Assembly (NCBI RefSeq): GCF_012933445.1
Contig: NZ_JABBNC010000018.1
Location: 62,001-126,000, forward strand
Direction: 5' to 3'
DNA: 64,000 nucleotides
DNA from: Actinoplanes sp. TBRC 11911
Lineage (GTDB): Bacteria; Actinomycetota; Actinomycetes; Mycobacteriales; Micromonosporaceae
Shown here: positions 37,476 to 46,196 of the stretch, in pieces
Layout of the letters: every line of letters begins with the position of its first letter
Numbering within the stretch: position 1 is the stretch's first letter
Made by a program: the position numbers and the translations under genes
The notes under the pieces: model-generated
Seen by the model: the letters and a program-made list of their open reading frames with translations, nothing else
The model's database searches: none
What the model was told of the DNA's origin: nothing

Positions 37476-39524
37476 GTGGCAAGTACGACATCCCTCGCCA
37501 AGCGGCTGCTGCTCGGTCGGCCGTTCCGCTCCGACAAGCTGCAGCACACGCTGCTGCCGAAGCGGATCGCGCTGCCCGTGTTCGCCAGCGACGCGTTGTC
37601 GAGCGTGGCGTACGCACCCGACGAAATCCTGCTGACCCTGTCCATCGCCGGTGCCGGCGCCTTCGTCTTCTCCCCGTGGATCACCCTCGCGGTCGCGGTC
37701 GTCATGGTCACCGTGGTCGCCAGCTACCGGCAGAACGTGCACGCGTACCCCTCCGGCGGCGGCGACTACGAGGTCGCGACGGTGAATCTGGGGCCGCGCG
37801 CCGGTCTCGGGGTGGGCAGCGCGCTGCTCGTCGACTACATCCTGACGGTCGCGGTGTCGACCTCGTCGGGCGTCAACAACCTGGGCTCGGTCGTCCCGTT
37901 CGTGGCCCAGCACAAGGTCGCCTTCGCGATCGGCGCGATCGCCCTCCTGGCCTCGCTCAACCTGCGCGGCCTGCGGGAGTCCGGCACCGCGTTCGCCATC
38001 CCGACGTACGCGTTCATCGTCGTCATCGTCATCATGATCGCTACCGGGCTGATCCGGGTGTTCGTTCTCGGTCAGGACCTGCGGGCCCCGTCCGCCGACC
38101 TGGTGATCACGGCCGAACAAGATCATCTGACCAGCTTTGGTTTCGCCTATCTGCTACTTCGGACTTTTTCCTCGGGCTGCGCGGCCCTGACCGGCGTCGA
38201 GGCGATCTCCAACGGGGTGCCGGCGTTCAAGCCACCGAAGAGCAAGAACGCGGCGACCACACTGATGCTCCTCGGCGGCATCGCCATCGTCATGCTGGTC
38301 GGCATCGTGCTGCTGTCCCGCGTCATCCACCTGCAGTTCGTCGAGGACCCGGCCACCCAGATCGTCAGCGGCCCGGCCGGTTACGAGCAGAAGACGGTCA
38401 CCGCCCAGCTCGCCGAGACGGTCTTCGGCCAAGGCTTCCTGCTGTACGTCGTCGGCGCGGTCACCGCCCTGATCCTCTTCCTGGCCGCCAACACCGCGTT
38501 CAACGGCTTCCCGGTGCTCGGCTCGATCCTGGCGCAGGACCGCTATCTGCCCCGCCAGCTGCACACCCGGGGCGACCGGCTGGCCTTCTCCAACGGCATC
38601 ATCTTCCTGGCGATCGCCGCGATGGTGCTGGTCGTGGCGTTCCAAGCGTCGACCACCCGGCTCATCCAGCTCTACATCGTGGGCGTGTTCGTCTCGTTCA
38701 CGCTTTCGCAGGGCGGGATGATCCGGCATTGGAACCGGCTGCTGAGAACCCAGCGAGATCCGTTACGCCGCCGCCAGATGATCCGCTCGCGAGCCATCAA
38801 CACATTCGGCATGATCCTCACCGGCGCGGTCCTGGTCGTCGTCCTGGTCACCAAGTTCCTGCTCGGCGCGTGGATCGCGATCGCCGCGATGCTCGTCATC
38901 TACGCGCTCATGCTGGCCATCCGCAAGCACTACACCCGCGTCTCGCAGGAGCTGCAGCCCACCGACGAACGCCCGGTGCTGCCCTCGCGCAACCACGCCG
39001 TGGTCCTGGTCAGCAAGGTGCACCTGCCGACCCTGCGGGCCGTGGCGTACGCGCAGGCCACCCGGCCGGACACGCTCACCGCGGTCACCGTGAACGTCGA
39101 CGACAAGGACACCAGGGCCATCCAGCAGGAATGGGAACGCCGGCAGATCCCGGTCCCGCTCACCGTCGTCGACTCGCCCTACCGCGAGATCACCCGCCCG
39201 ATCATCGACTTCGTGAAAGGCATGCGCCGGGGCTCACCCCGCGACGTGGTCACCGTCTTCGTCCCCGAGTACGTCGTCGGCCGCTGGTGGGAGAACCTGC
39301 TGCACAACCAGAGCGCGCTGCGGATCAAGAGCCGCCTGCTGTTCGAGCCCGGCGTGATGGTCACCAGCGTGCCGTGGCAGCTGCGCTCCAGCCAGGACCG
39401 CGACCTCGACCGCATCGACCGCAACCTCAGCCAGGGCCCGGCCCGCGGCCCCCGCAACCGCCGCGCCGCCGACCAGCCGCAGGCCACCATGGCCGCCGAC
39501 CGCACCCCGGAGACGCACCCGTGA
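37476..39524 (+). CDS. APC-superfamily permease with cytoplasmic C-terminal domain
   Basis: About 682 residues. Twelve-helix APC core (FASDALSSVAYAPDEILLTL, YPSGGGDYEVATVNLGPRAG, FSSGCAALTGVEAISNGVPA) and a soluble ~190-residue C-terminal domain (VLVSKVHLPTLRAVAYAQAT, TVFVPEYVVGRWWENLLHNQ). Its pairing with divergent trkA genes and this architecture suggest K+ or amino-acid transport. I chose GTG 37476, the conserved start; ATG 37452 adds 8 residues. Neither has a ribosome-binding site, and a TACTCT lies 7 bp upstream of the GTG, so a leaderless mRNA is possible. Confidence 0.9.
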   Translation: MASTTSLAKRLLLGRPFRSDKLQHTLLPKRIALPVFASDALSSVAYAPDEILLTLSIAGAGAFVFSPWITLAVAVVMVTVVASYRQNVHAYPSGGGDYEVATVNLGPRAGLGVGSALLVDYILTVAVSTSSGVNNLGSVVPFVAQHKVAFAIGAIALLASLNLRGLRESGTAFAIPTYAFIVVIVIMIATGLIRVFVLGQDLRAPSADLVITAEQDHLTSFGFAYLLLRTFSSGCAALTGVEAISNGVPAFKPPKSKNAATTLMLLGGIAIVMLVGIVLLSRVIHLQFVEDPATQIVSGPAGYEQKTVTAQLAETVFGQGFLLYVVGAVTALILFLAANTAFNGFPVLGSILAQDRYLPRQLHTRGDRLAFSNGIIFLAIAAMVLVVAFQASTTRLIQLYIVGVFVSFTLSQGGMIRHWNRLLRTQRDPLRRRQMIRSRAINTFGMILTGAVLVVVLVTKFLLGAWIAIAAMLVIYALMLAIRKHYTRVSQELQPTDERPVLPSRNHAVVLVSKVHLPTLRAVAYAQATRPDTLTAVTVNVDDKDTRAIQQEWERRQIPVPLTVVDSPYREITRPIIDFVKGMRRGSPRDVVTVFVPEYVVGRWWENLLHNQSALRIKSRLLFEPGVMVTSVPWQLRSSQDRDLDRIDRNLSQGPARGPRNRRAADQPQATMAADRTPETHP

Positions 39525-40753
39525 CCCCCGACCTGGAACTCGATCTCGTCCAAGGCGATCGGATCGAGCTCACGGTGGGAGCGCCCGCGCACGGCGGCCA
39601 TTGCGTCGCCCGCCTCGGCGGCCGCGTCGTCTTCGTCCGGCACGCACTGCCCGGCGAAGAGGTCACCGCCGAGATCACCGAGATTCACAAAAGCTTCCTG
39701 CGCGCCGACGCCGTCGAGATCCACTCACCCTCTCCGGACCGGATCACCCCCGCTTGCCGGTACGCCCGTCCGGGCGCCTGTGGCGGCTGCGACCTGCAGC
39801 ATGTCTCCGCCGACGCGCAGCTGCGCTGGAAGGGCGCCGTCGTCGAGGAACAGCTGCGCCGTCTGGCCGGCCTTTCGCTGTCCGTACGCGTCGAGGCGTT
39901 GCCGCCGTCGCTCGGCTGGCGCACCCGCGTGCGGTACGCCGTCGACGCCCTGGGACGCGCCGGCCTGCTCCAGCACCGCTCCCACCAGGTCGTCCCGATC
40001 GAGCGCTGCGTCATCGCCCACCCCGCGATCCAGGAGCTGGACCTGCTGGAACGCGTCTGGGACTCGGCGAGCTCGGTGCAGGCCGTGGCCTCCTCCGGCG
40101 GCGAGGTGGCGGTGCTGGAACGCGGGCCCGGCGGGGGAGCGGTGGAAGACGACCCGACCTCGTCCCCCATGGGCGGAACGCTGATAAGCGGGCCGTCGGA
40201 GCTCACCGAGGTCGCGGCGGGACGGACCTTCGGCGTACCGCCGCAAGGGTTCTGGCAGGTGCACCCGGCCGCCGCGGACACCCTGACCGCGTCCGTACTG
40301 GACATGCTGCGCCCCGTCGAGGGGGAGACCGCGTGGGACCTCTACGGCGGCGCCGGCCTGTTCGCGGCCGCGCTGGCGGGGCACACCCGAGCGCGGGTGA
40401 CGCTTGTCGAGTCGTCCCCGGTCGGGGCCGCGGCGGCCCGCGCGAACCTTTCCGACCTCCCGGTGGAGGTGGTCCACGCCCGGGTGGAGTCGGCTCTGCG
40501 CCGCCTGCACACCCCAGCCCCGGACCTCGTCGTGCTGGACCCGCCGCGGTCCGGCGCCGGGGCGCGGGTGGTCCGCGAGATCGCCGCCGCCGACCCGCGC
40601 GCCGTCGCCTACGTCGCCTGCGACCCGGCGTCGCTGGCCCGCGACGTGGCGACCTTCGCCACGCTGGGCTGGCGGCTGGCCGAGCTCAGGGCCTTCGACT
40701 GCTTCCCGATGACCCACCACGTCGAGTGCGTCGCCCTGCTCCTGCCGGCCTGA
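39521..40753 (+). CDS. TrmA/RlmD-family RNA m5U methyltransferase
   Basis: 410 residues. N-terminal TRAM domain (DRIELTVGAPAHGGHCVARL, FVRHALPGEEVTAEI), a cysteine cluster for an Fe-S centre (CRYARPGACGGCDLQH plus IERCVI), and a SAM methyltransferase (WDLYGGAGLFAAALAG, VVLDPPRSGAG) with the nucleophile in YVACDPASLARDVAT. It methylates a uridine in rRNA or tRNA; the target is not determined here (Rv2689c equivalent). GTG 39521 overlaps the permease stop. A 62-bp repeat array follows its stop codon. Confidence 0.93.
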   Translation: MTPDLELDLVQGDRIELTVGAPAHGGHCVARLGGRVVFVRHALPGEEVTAEITEIHKSFLRADAVEIHSPSPDRITPACRYARPGACGGCDLQHVSADAQLRWKGAVVEEQLRRLAGLSLSVRVEALPPSLGWRTRVRYAVDALGRAGLLQHRSHQVVPIERCVIAHPAIQELDLLERVWDSASSVQAVASSGGEVAVLERGPGGGAVEDDPTSSPMGGTLISGPSELTEVAAGRTFGVPPQGFWQVHPAAADTLTASVLDMLRPVEGETAWDLYGGAGLFAAALAGHTRARVTLVESSPVGAAAARANLSDLPVEVVHARVESALRRLHTPAPDLVVLDPPRSGAGARVVREIAAADPRAVAYVACDPASLARDVATFATLGWRLAELRAFDCFPMTHHVECVALLLPA

Positions 40754-40759
40754 CCAAGC

Positions 40760-40964
40760 TGTGGGGGGTCAGCGCTGTGTGGGCGTTGCGGGTGCCCACA
40801 CTGCTGGGTGGTTGGTCGGGGTGTGGGGAGCTGGGTCGGTGTGGGCGTTGCGGGTGCCCACACTGCTGGGTGGTTGGTCGGGGTGTGGGGAGCTGGGTCG
40901 GTGTGGGCGTTGCGGGTCCCCACACCGCTGCGCGGCCGGTCGCGGCGTGGGGAGTTGCGTGCGG
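40760..40964. repeat. Three-unit 62-bp hairpin repeat array
   Basis: Two identical 62-bp units (40777-40838 and 40839-40900) and a third, diverged (40901-40962), with a fragment before them (from 40760). Each unit carries GTGCCCACAC and, about 19 bases on, GTGTGGGGAGCTG, whose CCCACAC/GTGTGGG ends can pair. It fills the gap between the convergent methyltransferase and folD genes. The same unit occurs in the larger array at 56929-57440. Confidence 0.95.
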
Positions 40965-40992
40965 CCTGAGCGACGTCAATGCCGCCACGTTG

Positions 40993-41853
40993 TCAGGCTG
41001 TTGCCCTCTCGGCCGCGGCCACCGCGTTGCGGAAGAGCATCGCGACCGTGGTCGGGCCGACGCCGCCGACGCGCGGGGTGATCGCGCCCGCCACCTCGGC
41101 GACCGACTCGTCGACGTCGGGGAGCAGGCGGCGCCCTTCGTAGCGGACGCCCGCGCCGATCACGGTGGCGCCCGGGCGCACGTGTTCGGGCTTGATGATG
41201 CCGGGGACGCCGGCCGCGGCGACCAGGATGTCGGCGCGCTTGGTGTAACGGTCCCAGTCGGGCACGCCGGTGTGCACCACCGTGACGGCGGCGTTGGCGG
41301 TCGGGCGTTTCTGCGACAGCAGCAGCGCCAGCGGGCGGCCCAGCGTGGCGCCGCGGCCCAGGATGACGACCTCGCGGCCGGACACCGGGATCTCGTAGTG
41401 GGCGAGCAGCGCCTCGATGCCGGCCGGGGTGTTGGGCAGCGGTCCGGGCATGCCCAGGGCCAGCCGGCCCATGTTCAGCGGGTGCATGCCGTCGACGTCC
41501 TTGTCGGGGTCGAGGGTCTGCAGCGCCGCGTCGTAGTCGAGGTGGGCCGGGATCGGGTATTGGATGAGGACGGCGTGCACGTCGCGGTCGGCGTTGAAGC
41601 CGGCGATGACCTCGAGCAGGTCGTCCTGCTTCGCGTCGGCGCCCAGGTGCCGGTGCGGTGAGGCAAACCCGAGCTCGCCGGCCTGGCGCTGCTTGATCCG
41701 GATGTATCCGGCGCTGGCGTCGTCGTCGCCGACCAGGATGGTGGCGAGGCTGGGCTGGACGCCGCGGGTGCGGAGGCGGTCGGCGCGGGTGCGGACGTCG
41801 GCCAGCACGGCCTCGGCGACGGGGGCTCCGGGAAGAAGTCGAGCGGTCGGCAT
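40993..41853 (-). CDS. folD: Methylenetetrahydrofolate dehydrogenase/cyclohydrolase
   Basis: 286 residues. FolD interconverts 5,10-methylene- and 10-formyl-tetrahydrofolate using NADP. Motifs: the substrate-site helix GYIRIKQRQAGELG with the catalytic Lys, VLIQYPIPAHLD, PLNMGRLALG, PNTPAGIEALL and the dinucleotide site VILGRGATLGRPLALLL (more often GRS..VG). Slightly diverged but complete. ATG 41853 has GGAGGAG upstream. The leader contains a ZTP riboswitch. Confidence 0.94.
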   Translation of the reverse strand: MPTARLLPGAPVAEAVLADVRTRADRLRTRGVQPSLATILVGDDDASAGYIRIKQRQAGELGFASPHRHLGADAKQDDLLEVIAGFNADRDVHAVLIQYPIPAHLDYDAALQTLDPDKDVDGMHPLNMGRLALGMPGPLPNTPAGIEALLAHYEIPVSGREVVILGRGATLGRPLALLLSQKRPTANAAVTVVHTGVPDWDRYTKRADILVAAAGVPGIIKPEHVRPGATVIGAGVRYEGRRLLPDVDESVAEVAGAITPRVGGVGPTTVAMLFRNAVAAAERATA

Positions 41854-41864
41854 GGATCTCCTCC

Positions 41865-41950
41865 GCACGGGGCCCAGGCGGTCGACTCCCGTGACAGGCT
41901 CCCCGATGGTTGACCCATCCCCGTGCCGCCAGTCGCGTCTGCGGTCCAGC
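41865..41950 (-). ncRNA. ZTP (pfl) riboswitch upstream of folD
   Basis: Read on the minus strand, the leader has the two conserved blocks of the pfl motif: CGCGACTGGCGG (about 41926-41937) and, further on, CATCGGGGAGCC (about 41897-41908) and CCGCCTGGGC (about 41872-41881). GGCGG and CCGCC form the expected pseudoknot. GCACGGGG can also pair with CCCCGTGC (41865-41872), directly before the folD ribosome-binding site (41858-41864), so the expression platform probably controls translation. ZTP signals folate shortage in purine synthesis, fitting folD. Confidence 0.85.
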
Positions 41951-42003
41951 CTATCGAGCGCCCCACGAAAGGCCGGGAGCGCCCGACCCCAAGGCCGCCG
42001 GAA

Positions 42004-42021
42004 GGCCGGGAGCGCCCGGCC
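42004..42021 (-). terminator. Hairpin after the DUF1648 gene
   Basis: GGCCGGG-AGCG-CCCGGCC, 7-bp perfect stem, 6 bp past the stop codon of the leftward gene. The element AAGGCCGGGAGCGCCCG occurs again about 35 bp further on, without the full stem. Confidence 0.55.
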
Positions 42022-42026
42022 GGCCC

Positions 42027-42764
42027 CTAGACCGCGAAGTGGCCGAGGAACGCCGTCAGCACCGGCACACACACCAGGGCGATGAGCAGCCCGAGCCCGG
42101 CGGGCCGGCCGAGATTCAGGGTCCAGCCGACGCCGAAGCGCTTCGGCACGAACAACCGGCGGTCCTCGCGGTCCGCGTAGAACGCGCCCCGCCACGGACT
42201 CTGCGGCTCCTGCCGCCCGGCGGCGACGGTCGCCACGGCCAGCGCGGCCAGCCCGGCGGCCAGGCTCAGGCCGATGCCGATCACCTCGCCGGCCTGCAGC
42301 GACGTGCGGCCCAGCCAGATCGGCTGGGCCAGCAGGAACAGCGCGAGGTCGACGCTCGCGGCCAGGATCAGCAATGCGTGGGCGTGCAACGCGACGGCCC
42401 GCTCGCGGCGGCGCCCGGTGTCGTCCGGGGTGGGCTCACCGGCGTACGGGATCCGCAGCATCAAGGCGACGGCGGCCGCGAGGACCGCGGTGACCAGGAT
42501 CTGGATGGTCACCGGGAAGAAGGCGCTGAACGGCGTCGTGGGCACGAACGAGTCGGCGTCGCCGTGGATGTCGAAATGGCTGGGTAACTCGTTTGGCAGG
42601 CCCGGGTAGCGCGCCGCGCCGGTCAGCACGCCCAGGCCGATCAGCAGGATCGAGGGCAGACCCCAGAGCCACGGGTACGGCAGGTGGCGGGCACCGCGGC
42701 GATCGAAGGCGATCAGGGCCGCCAGGATCGCCGCGAAGGCGAGCAGGAGAGCGCTGACTGCCAC
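42027..42764 (-). CDS. DUF1648-type integral membrane protein
   Basis: About 245 residues with five or six transmembrane helices. The first extracytoplasmic loop has the DUF1648 signature YPGLPNELPSHFDIHGDADS, with PSHFD(I/L)xGxxD typical of SdpI-like proteins. Function is unknown; the Bacillus relatives act in immunity to a toxin. GTG 42764 has GGAG 5 nt upstream; GTG 42770 and ATG 42800 are in frame. Diverges from dxs. Confidence 0.82.
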   Translation of the reverse strand: MAVSALLLAFAAILAALIAFDRRGARHLPYPWLWGLPSILLIGLGVLTGAARYPGLPNELPSHFDIHGDADSFVPTTPFSAFFPVTIQILVTAVLAAAVALMLRIPYAGEPTPDDTGRRRERAVALHAHALLILAASVDLALFLLAQPIWLGRTSLQAGEVIGIGLSLAAGLAALAVATVAAGRQEPQSPWRGAFYADREDRRLFVPKRFGVGWTLNLGRPAGLGLLIALVCVPVLTAFLGHFAV

Positions 42765-42903
42765 GGTCACTCCATCGAAGCTACGCCCCGCCGACAACAT
42801 CGACCGGGGTGTGAAGTAGATCACCACGGCCCAGATATGAAGGTTGTGTGTAGGGTCTTCGCGGCGGATGCGTCTTGGCGCCACGCCGATAGACTTCGCT
42901 CTC

Positions 42904-44808
42904 ATGAGCGAAGCCCTCCCCGGCACGACCGGTGTCCTCGCGAGCATCACCGCCCCCGGTGACCTCAAGCGCCTCACCGTCGAGCAGCTGGACATGCTGG
43001 CCGCGGAGATCCGCGACTTCCTGGTCGCCAAGGTGTCGCGTACCGGGGGGCATCTGGGGCCGAATCTGGGGATCGTGGAGACCACCCTCGCTCTGCACCG
43101 CGTCTTCGACTCGCCGCGCGACCGGGTGCTGTTCGACACTGGCCATCAGGCGTACGTGCACAAGATCGTTACGGGCCGGCAGGAGGGCTTCGACCTGCTG
43201 CGCCAGCGTGGCGGCCTCTCCGGGTACCCGAGCCGCGCGGAGAGCGAGCACGACCTCATCGAGAATTCGCATGCCTCCACCGCGCTTTCGTACGCCGATG
43301 GTCTGTCCAAGGCGTTCGCACTGCGCGGCGAGGAGCGGCACGTGGTGGCCGTGGTCGGCGACGGCGCGCTGACCGGCGGCATGTGCTGGGAGGCGCTCAA
43401 CAACATCGCCTCGGCGAAGAACCGGCTGGTCATCGTCGTCAACGACAACGGCCGGTCGTACGCGCCGACGATCGGTGGCCTGGCCGATCACCTGTCGACG
43501 CTGCGCCTCAACCCGGGCTACGAGCGGGTGCTCGACCTGGTGAAGGACGCGCTGGGCTCGACGCCGGTGGTGGGCAAACCGGTCTACGAGGTGCTGCACG
43601 CGGTCAAGAAGGGCATCAAGGACGCGGTCGCCCCGCAGCCGATGTTCGAGGATCTCGGCATCAAATACCTGGGCCCGGTCGACGGGCACGACGTGGCGGC
43701 GATGGAGTCGGCGCTGCGCCGGGCCAAGGGCTTCAACGCGCCGGTCATCGTGCACGCGGTGACCCGCAAGGGCTACGGCTACCGCCCGGCCGAGGACGAC
43801 GAGGCCGACTGTCTGCACGGGCCGGGCGGCGCGTTCGACGTGCAGACCGGCAAGCTGCTCGCGGCGCCCGCGGTGAAGTGGACCGGGGTGTTCGCCGACG
43901 AGCTCGTGAAGATCGCCGACGAGCGGCCGGACGTCGTCGGCATCACCGCCGCGATGGCCGAGCCGACCGGGATCGCCAAGCTCGCCCGGAAATATCCCGA
44001 GCGCGCCTACGACGTGGGCATCGCCGAGCAGCACGCGGTCACCAGCGCCGCGGGCCTGGCGATGGGCGGCCTGCACCCGGTCGTCGCCGTGTACGCGACG
44101 TTCCTGAACAGGGCGTTCGACCAGGTGCTGCTCGATGTCGCGCTGCACGAGCTGCCGGTGACGTTCGTGCTGGACCGAGCCGGCATCACCGGTCCGGACG
44201 GGCCGAGCCACTACGGCGTCTGGGACATGAGCGTCTTCGGCGTGGTGCCGGGCCTGCGCATCGCCGCTCCGCGGGACGCGGCGACGCTGCGTGCGGAGCT
44301 GCGCGAGGCGGTCGCGGTCGAGGACGGCCCGACGATCGTACGTTTCCCGACCGGTGCCGTACCGGCCGATCTGCCCGCCGTGCGCCGTCTCGGCCAGGTC
44401 GACGTGCTGCGCGAGGACGAGCGTAAGGACGTGCTGCTGGTGACGGTCGGCTCGTTCGGCACGCTCGGCATGGAGGTCGCCGACCGGTTAGCGCAGGAGG
44501 GTCACGGCGTGACCGTGGCGGACCCGCGCTGGGTGCGTCCGGTGCCGGTCGAGCTGGCCGGTCTGGCCGGGCAGCACCGGCTGGTGGTGACCCTGGAGGA
44601 CGGGGTGCGCGCGGGCGGTGTCGGCGACGCGGTGGCGAGCATGCTGCGGGACGCGGGCGTGGACGTGCCGCTGCGTGACTTCGGCGTTCCGGTCGGTTTC
44701 CACCCGCACGGCACGCGGGCCGAGATCCTGGAGTCGCTGGACCTGACTCCGCAGGTCATCGCCCGTGAGGTGGCCGCGACGGTGTCCATTCTGGAGCCCG
44801 CCTCTTAA
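42904..44808 (+). CDS. dxs: 1-deoxy-D-xylulose-5-phosphate synthase
   Basis: 634 residues, TPP-dependent first enzyme of the MEP isoprenoid pathway. TPP-binding region GDGALTGGMCWEALNNIA...NDN, the His-rich start SRTGGHLGPNLGIVE, the pyrimidine domain (GIAEQHAVTSAAGLAMGG) and the substrate stretch DRAGITGPDGPSHYG are all present. ATG 42904 has no ribosome-binding site, but TAGACT lies at 42890-42895, 8 bp before the start, so the mRNA may be leaderless. Equivalent to dxs1 in the mycobacterial order. Confidence 0.95.
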   Translation: MSEALPGTTGVLASITAPGDLKRLTVEQLDMLAAEIRDFLVAKVSRTGGHLGPNLGIVETTLALHRVFDSPRDRVLFDTGHQAYVHKIVTGRQEGFDLLRQRGGLSGYPSRAESEHDLIENSHASTALSYADGLSKAFALRGEERHVVAVVGDGALTGGMCWEALNNIASAKNRLVIVVNDNGRSYAPTIGGLADHLSTLRLNPGYERVLDLVKDALGSTPVVGKPVYEVLHAVKKGIKDAVAPQPMFEDLGIKYLGPVDGHDVAAMESALRRAKGFNAPVIVHAVTRKGYGYRPAEDDEADCLHGPGGAFDVQTGKLLAAPAVKWTGVFADELVKIADERPDVVGITAAMAEPTGIAKLARKYPERAYDVGIAEQHAVTSAAGLAMGGLHPVVAVYATFLNRAFDQVLLDVALHELPVTFVLDRAGITGPDGPSHYGVWDMSVFGVVPGLRIAAPRDAATLRAELREAVAVEDGPTIVRFPTGAVPADLPAVRRLGQVDVLREDERKDVLLVTVGSFGTLGMEVADRLAQEGHGVTVADPRWVRPVPVELAGLAGQHRLVVTLEDGVRAGGVGDAVASMLRDAGVDVPLRDFGVPVGFHPHGTRAEILESLDLTPQVIAREVAATVSILEPAS

Positions 44809-44888
44809 CAAACTCGGATTTCGGCCGGAAGCCGGGCGAGCCGGACGCTTACATGGGCGTTTCGTTATCTCGCCGTTATCTTCAAGGC

Positions 44889-46193
44889 ATGAGTTTGGAG
44901 AGCGGCGTCGTCGTCATCGAACTCGGTCTGGAGCGCGGCGAACCCGACTCCTACCGCAACTCGAGCCGGCGCACGACGCCGCGGTGGGTTCCGTCCATGC
45001 TGGTCGCCGCGTTACTACTGGTCATTCTCGGCGCCTCCGACCCGCCCGCGAAATCGCCGCTCTCGCAGGTGTTCCGGCTGCAGGTCGCGCCCGGCGACGC
45101 GTACACGCTGACCAGCGACGGCACGCTGGTGGCGCAGACGCTGGGGCAGCTCACGTCGTACGACCTGGCGAACGGGCAGATCCTGTGGCAGTCCGCCCAG
45201 GCCGCGCCGACCTACCGGCTGCGGCAGGTCGAGGGGCTGGTGCTGATGCGTCCGTTCCAGTCCGGCGGACGCGATCCGGGCACGTCGGCCGTCGCGCTGA
45301 GTAACGGGGCAAGCCGCTGGGAGCACGACGGCAACGTGCTCACCGTGCCCGGCTCACCCACCCTGCTCGCGGTGCAGCCGGTCCGCAGTTACGCCGGCGC
45401 GAACCGGCGGGTGGAGGGCGCGATCGAGGCGCTCGACCCGTTCAGCGGCGACACCCGGTGGACGGTTCAGGTGCCGGGCACCGGCGTGCTGCTGGGCGTG
45501 CCCGGACCGGCCGACACCGGCTCGCGGATGCTGCTGGTCAACTCCGACCGCACCATGGATTTGCACGACCTGGACGACGGCCAGTTGCTGGCCTCCGAGA
45601 GCATCCCGGCTGCCGACTACGGACCGGGCAACCCGTCGGTGGCCGGCGGGGTGATCCTGCTCTGGCATCCCGGCGTCTCCGGCATGCAGATCTCCGCGTA
45701 CGGACCGCTGTCGCTGCGTCCACTCTGGACGCGACCGGCCTACCGCGCCGACGTCATCAAGGAGTGCGGCTTGCTGGCCTGCCTGGTCGGCGACGACGGT
45801 GTGCGGGCGATCGACCCGGTGACCGGGGACCCGCGATGGTACCGGCCGCAATGGAAGGACATCGACGTCCAAGGCACCATGACCATTGCGTACGCCGAGG
45901 AGGCCGACCAGAAGCCGGTCGCTGTCGTCGACCCGGACACCGCCGAGGTGAAGGTCGACCTGGCCGGGTGGCGCCCGGTGGCCGGCACCAGCGCAGGCGA
46001 TGCCTTCCTGGTGACTCGAGCCGTCGACGCGGGAGCCCGTAGCATGGTCGCCGTGGTCCGGCCGGACGACCGCCAACCGCGGCCCCTGGCCGATCTGCCC
46101 GCGGGCACCGGCGACTGCGAGTCGGCGCCGAACAGGTTGGCCTGCCGGAACATGTACGGCGAACTGGTCGTGTGGGCGTACCGGGAGGGGTGA
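44889..46193 (+). CDS. Membrane-anchored beta-propeller protein, paralogue 1
   Basis: 434 residues: a cytoplasmic N-terminus with the motif VVVIELGLERG, one transmembrane helix (about 34-49, PSMLVAALLLVILGA) and a large extracytoplasmic domain with PQQ-like propeller repeats (DLANGQILWQSAQA, DPFSGDTRWTVQVP, DPVTGDPRWYRPQW). Cys pairs occur in CGLLAC and at the C-terminus (GDCESAPNRLAC). No quinoprotein ligands are obvious, so it is likelier a binding or scaffold propeller. ATG 44889 with AAGG 1-2 nt closer than usual. First of three tandem paralogues. Confidence 0.82.
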   Translation: MSLESGVVVIELGLERGEPDSYRNSSRRTTPRWVPSMLVAALLLVILGASDPPAKSPLSQVFRLQVAPGDAYTLTSDGTLVAQTLGQLTSYDLANGQILWQSAQAAPTYRLRQVEGLVLMRPFQSGGRDPGTSAVALSNGASRWEHDGNVLTVPGSPTLLAVQPVRSYAGANRRVEGAIEALDPFSGDTRWTVQVPGTGVLLGVPGPADTGSRMLLVNSDRTMDLHDLDDGQLLASESIPAADYGPGNPSVAGGVILLWHPGVSGMQISAYGPLSLRPLWTRPAYRADVIKECGLLACLVGDDGVRAIDPVTGDPRWYRPQWKDIDVQGTMTIAYAEEADQKPVAVVDPDTAEVKVDLAGWRPVAGTSAGDAFLVTRAVDAGARSMVAVVRPDDRQPRPLADLPAGTGDCESAPNRLACRNMYGELVVWAYREG

Positions 46194-46196
46194 GTC

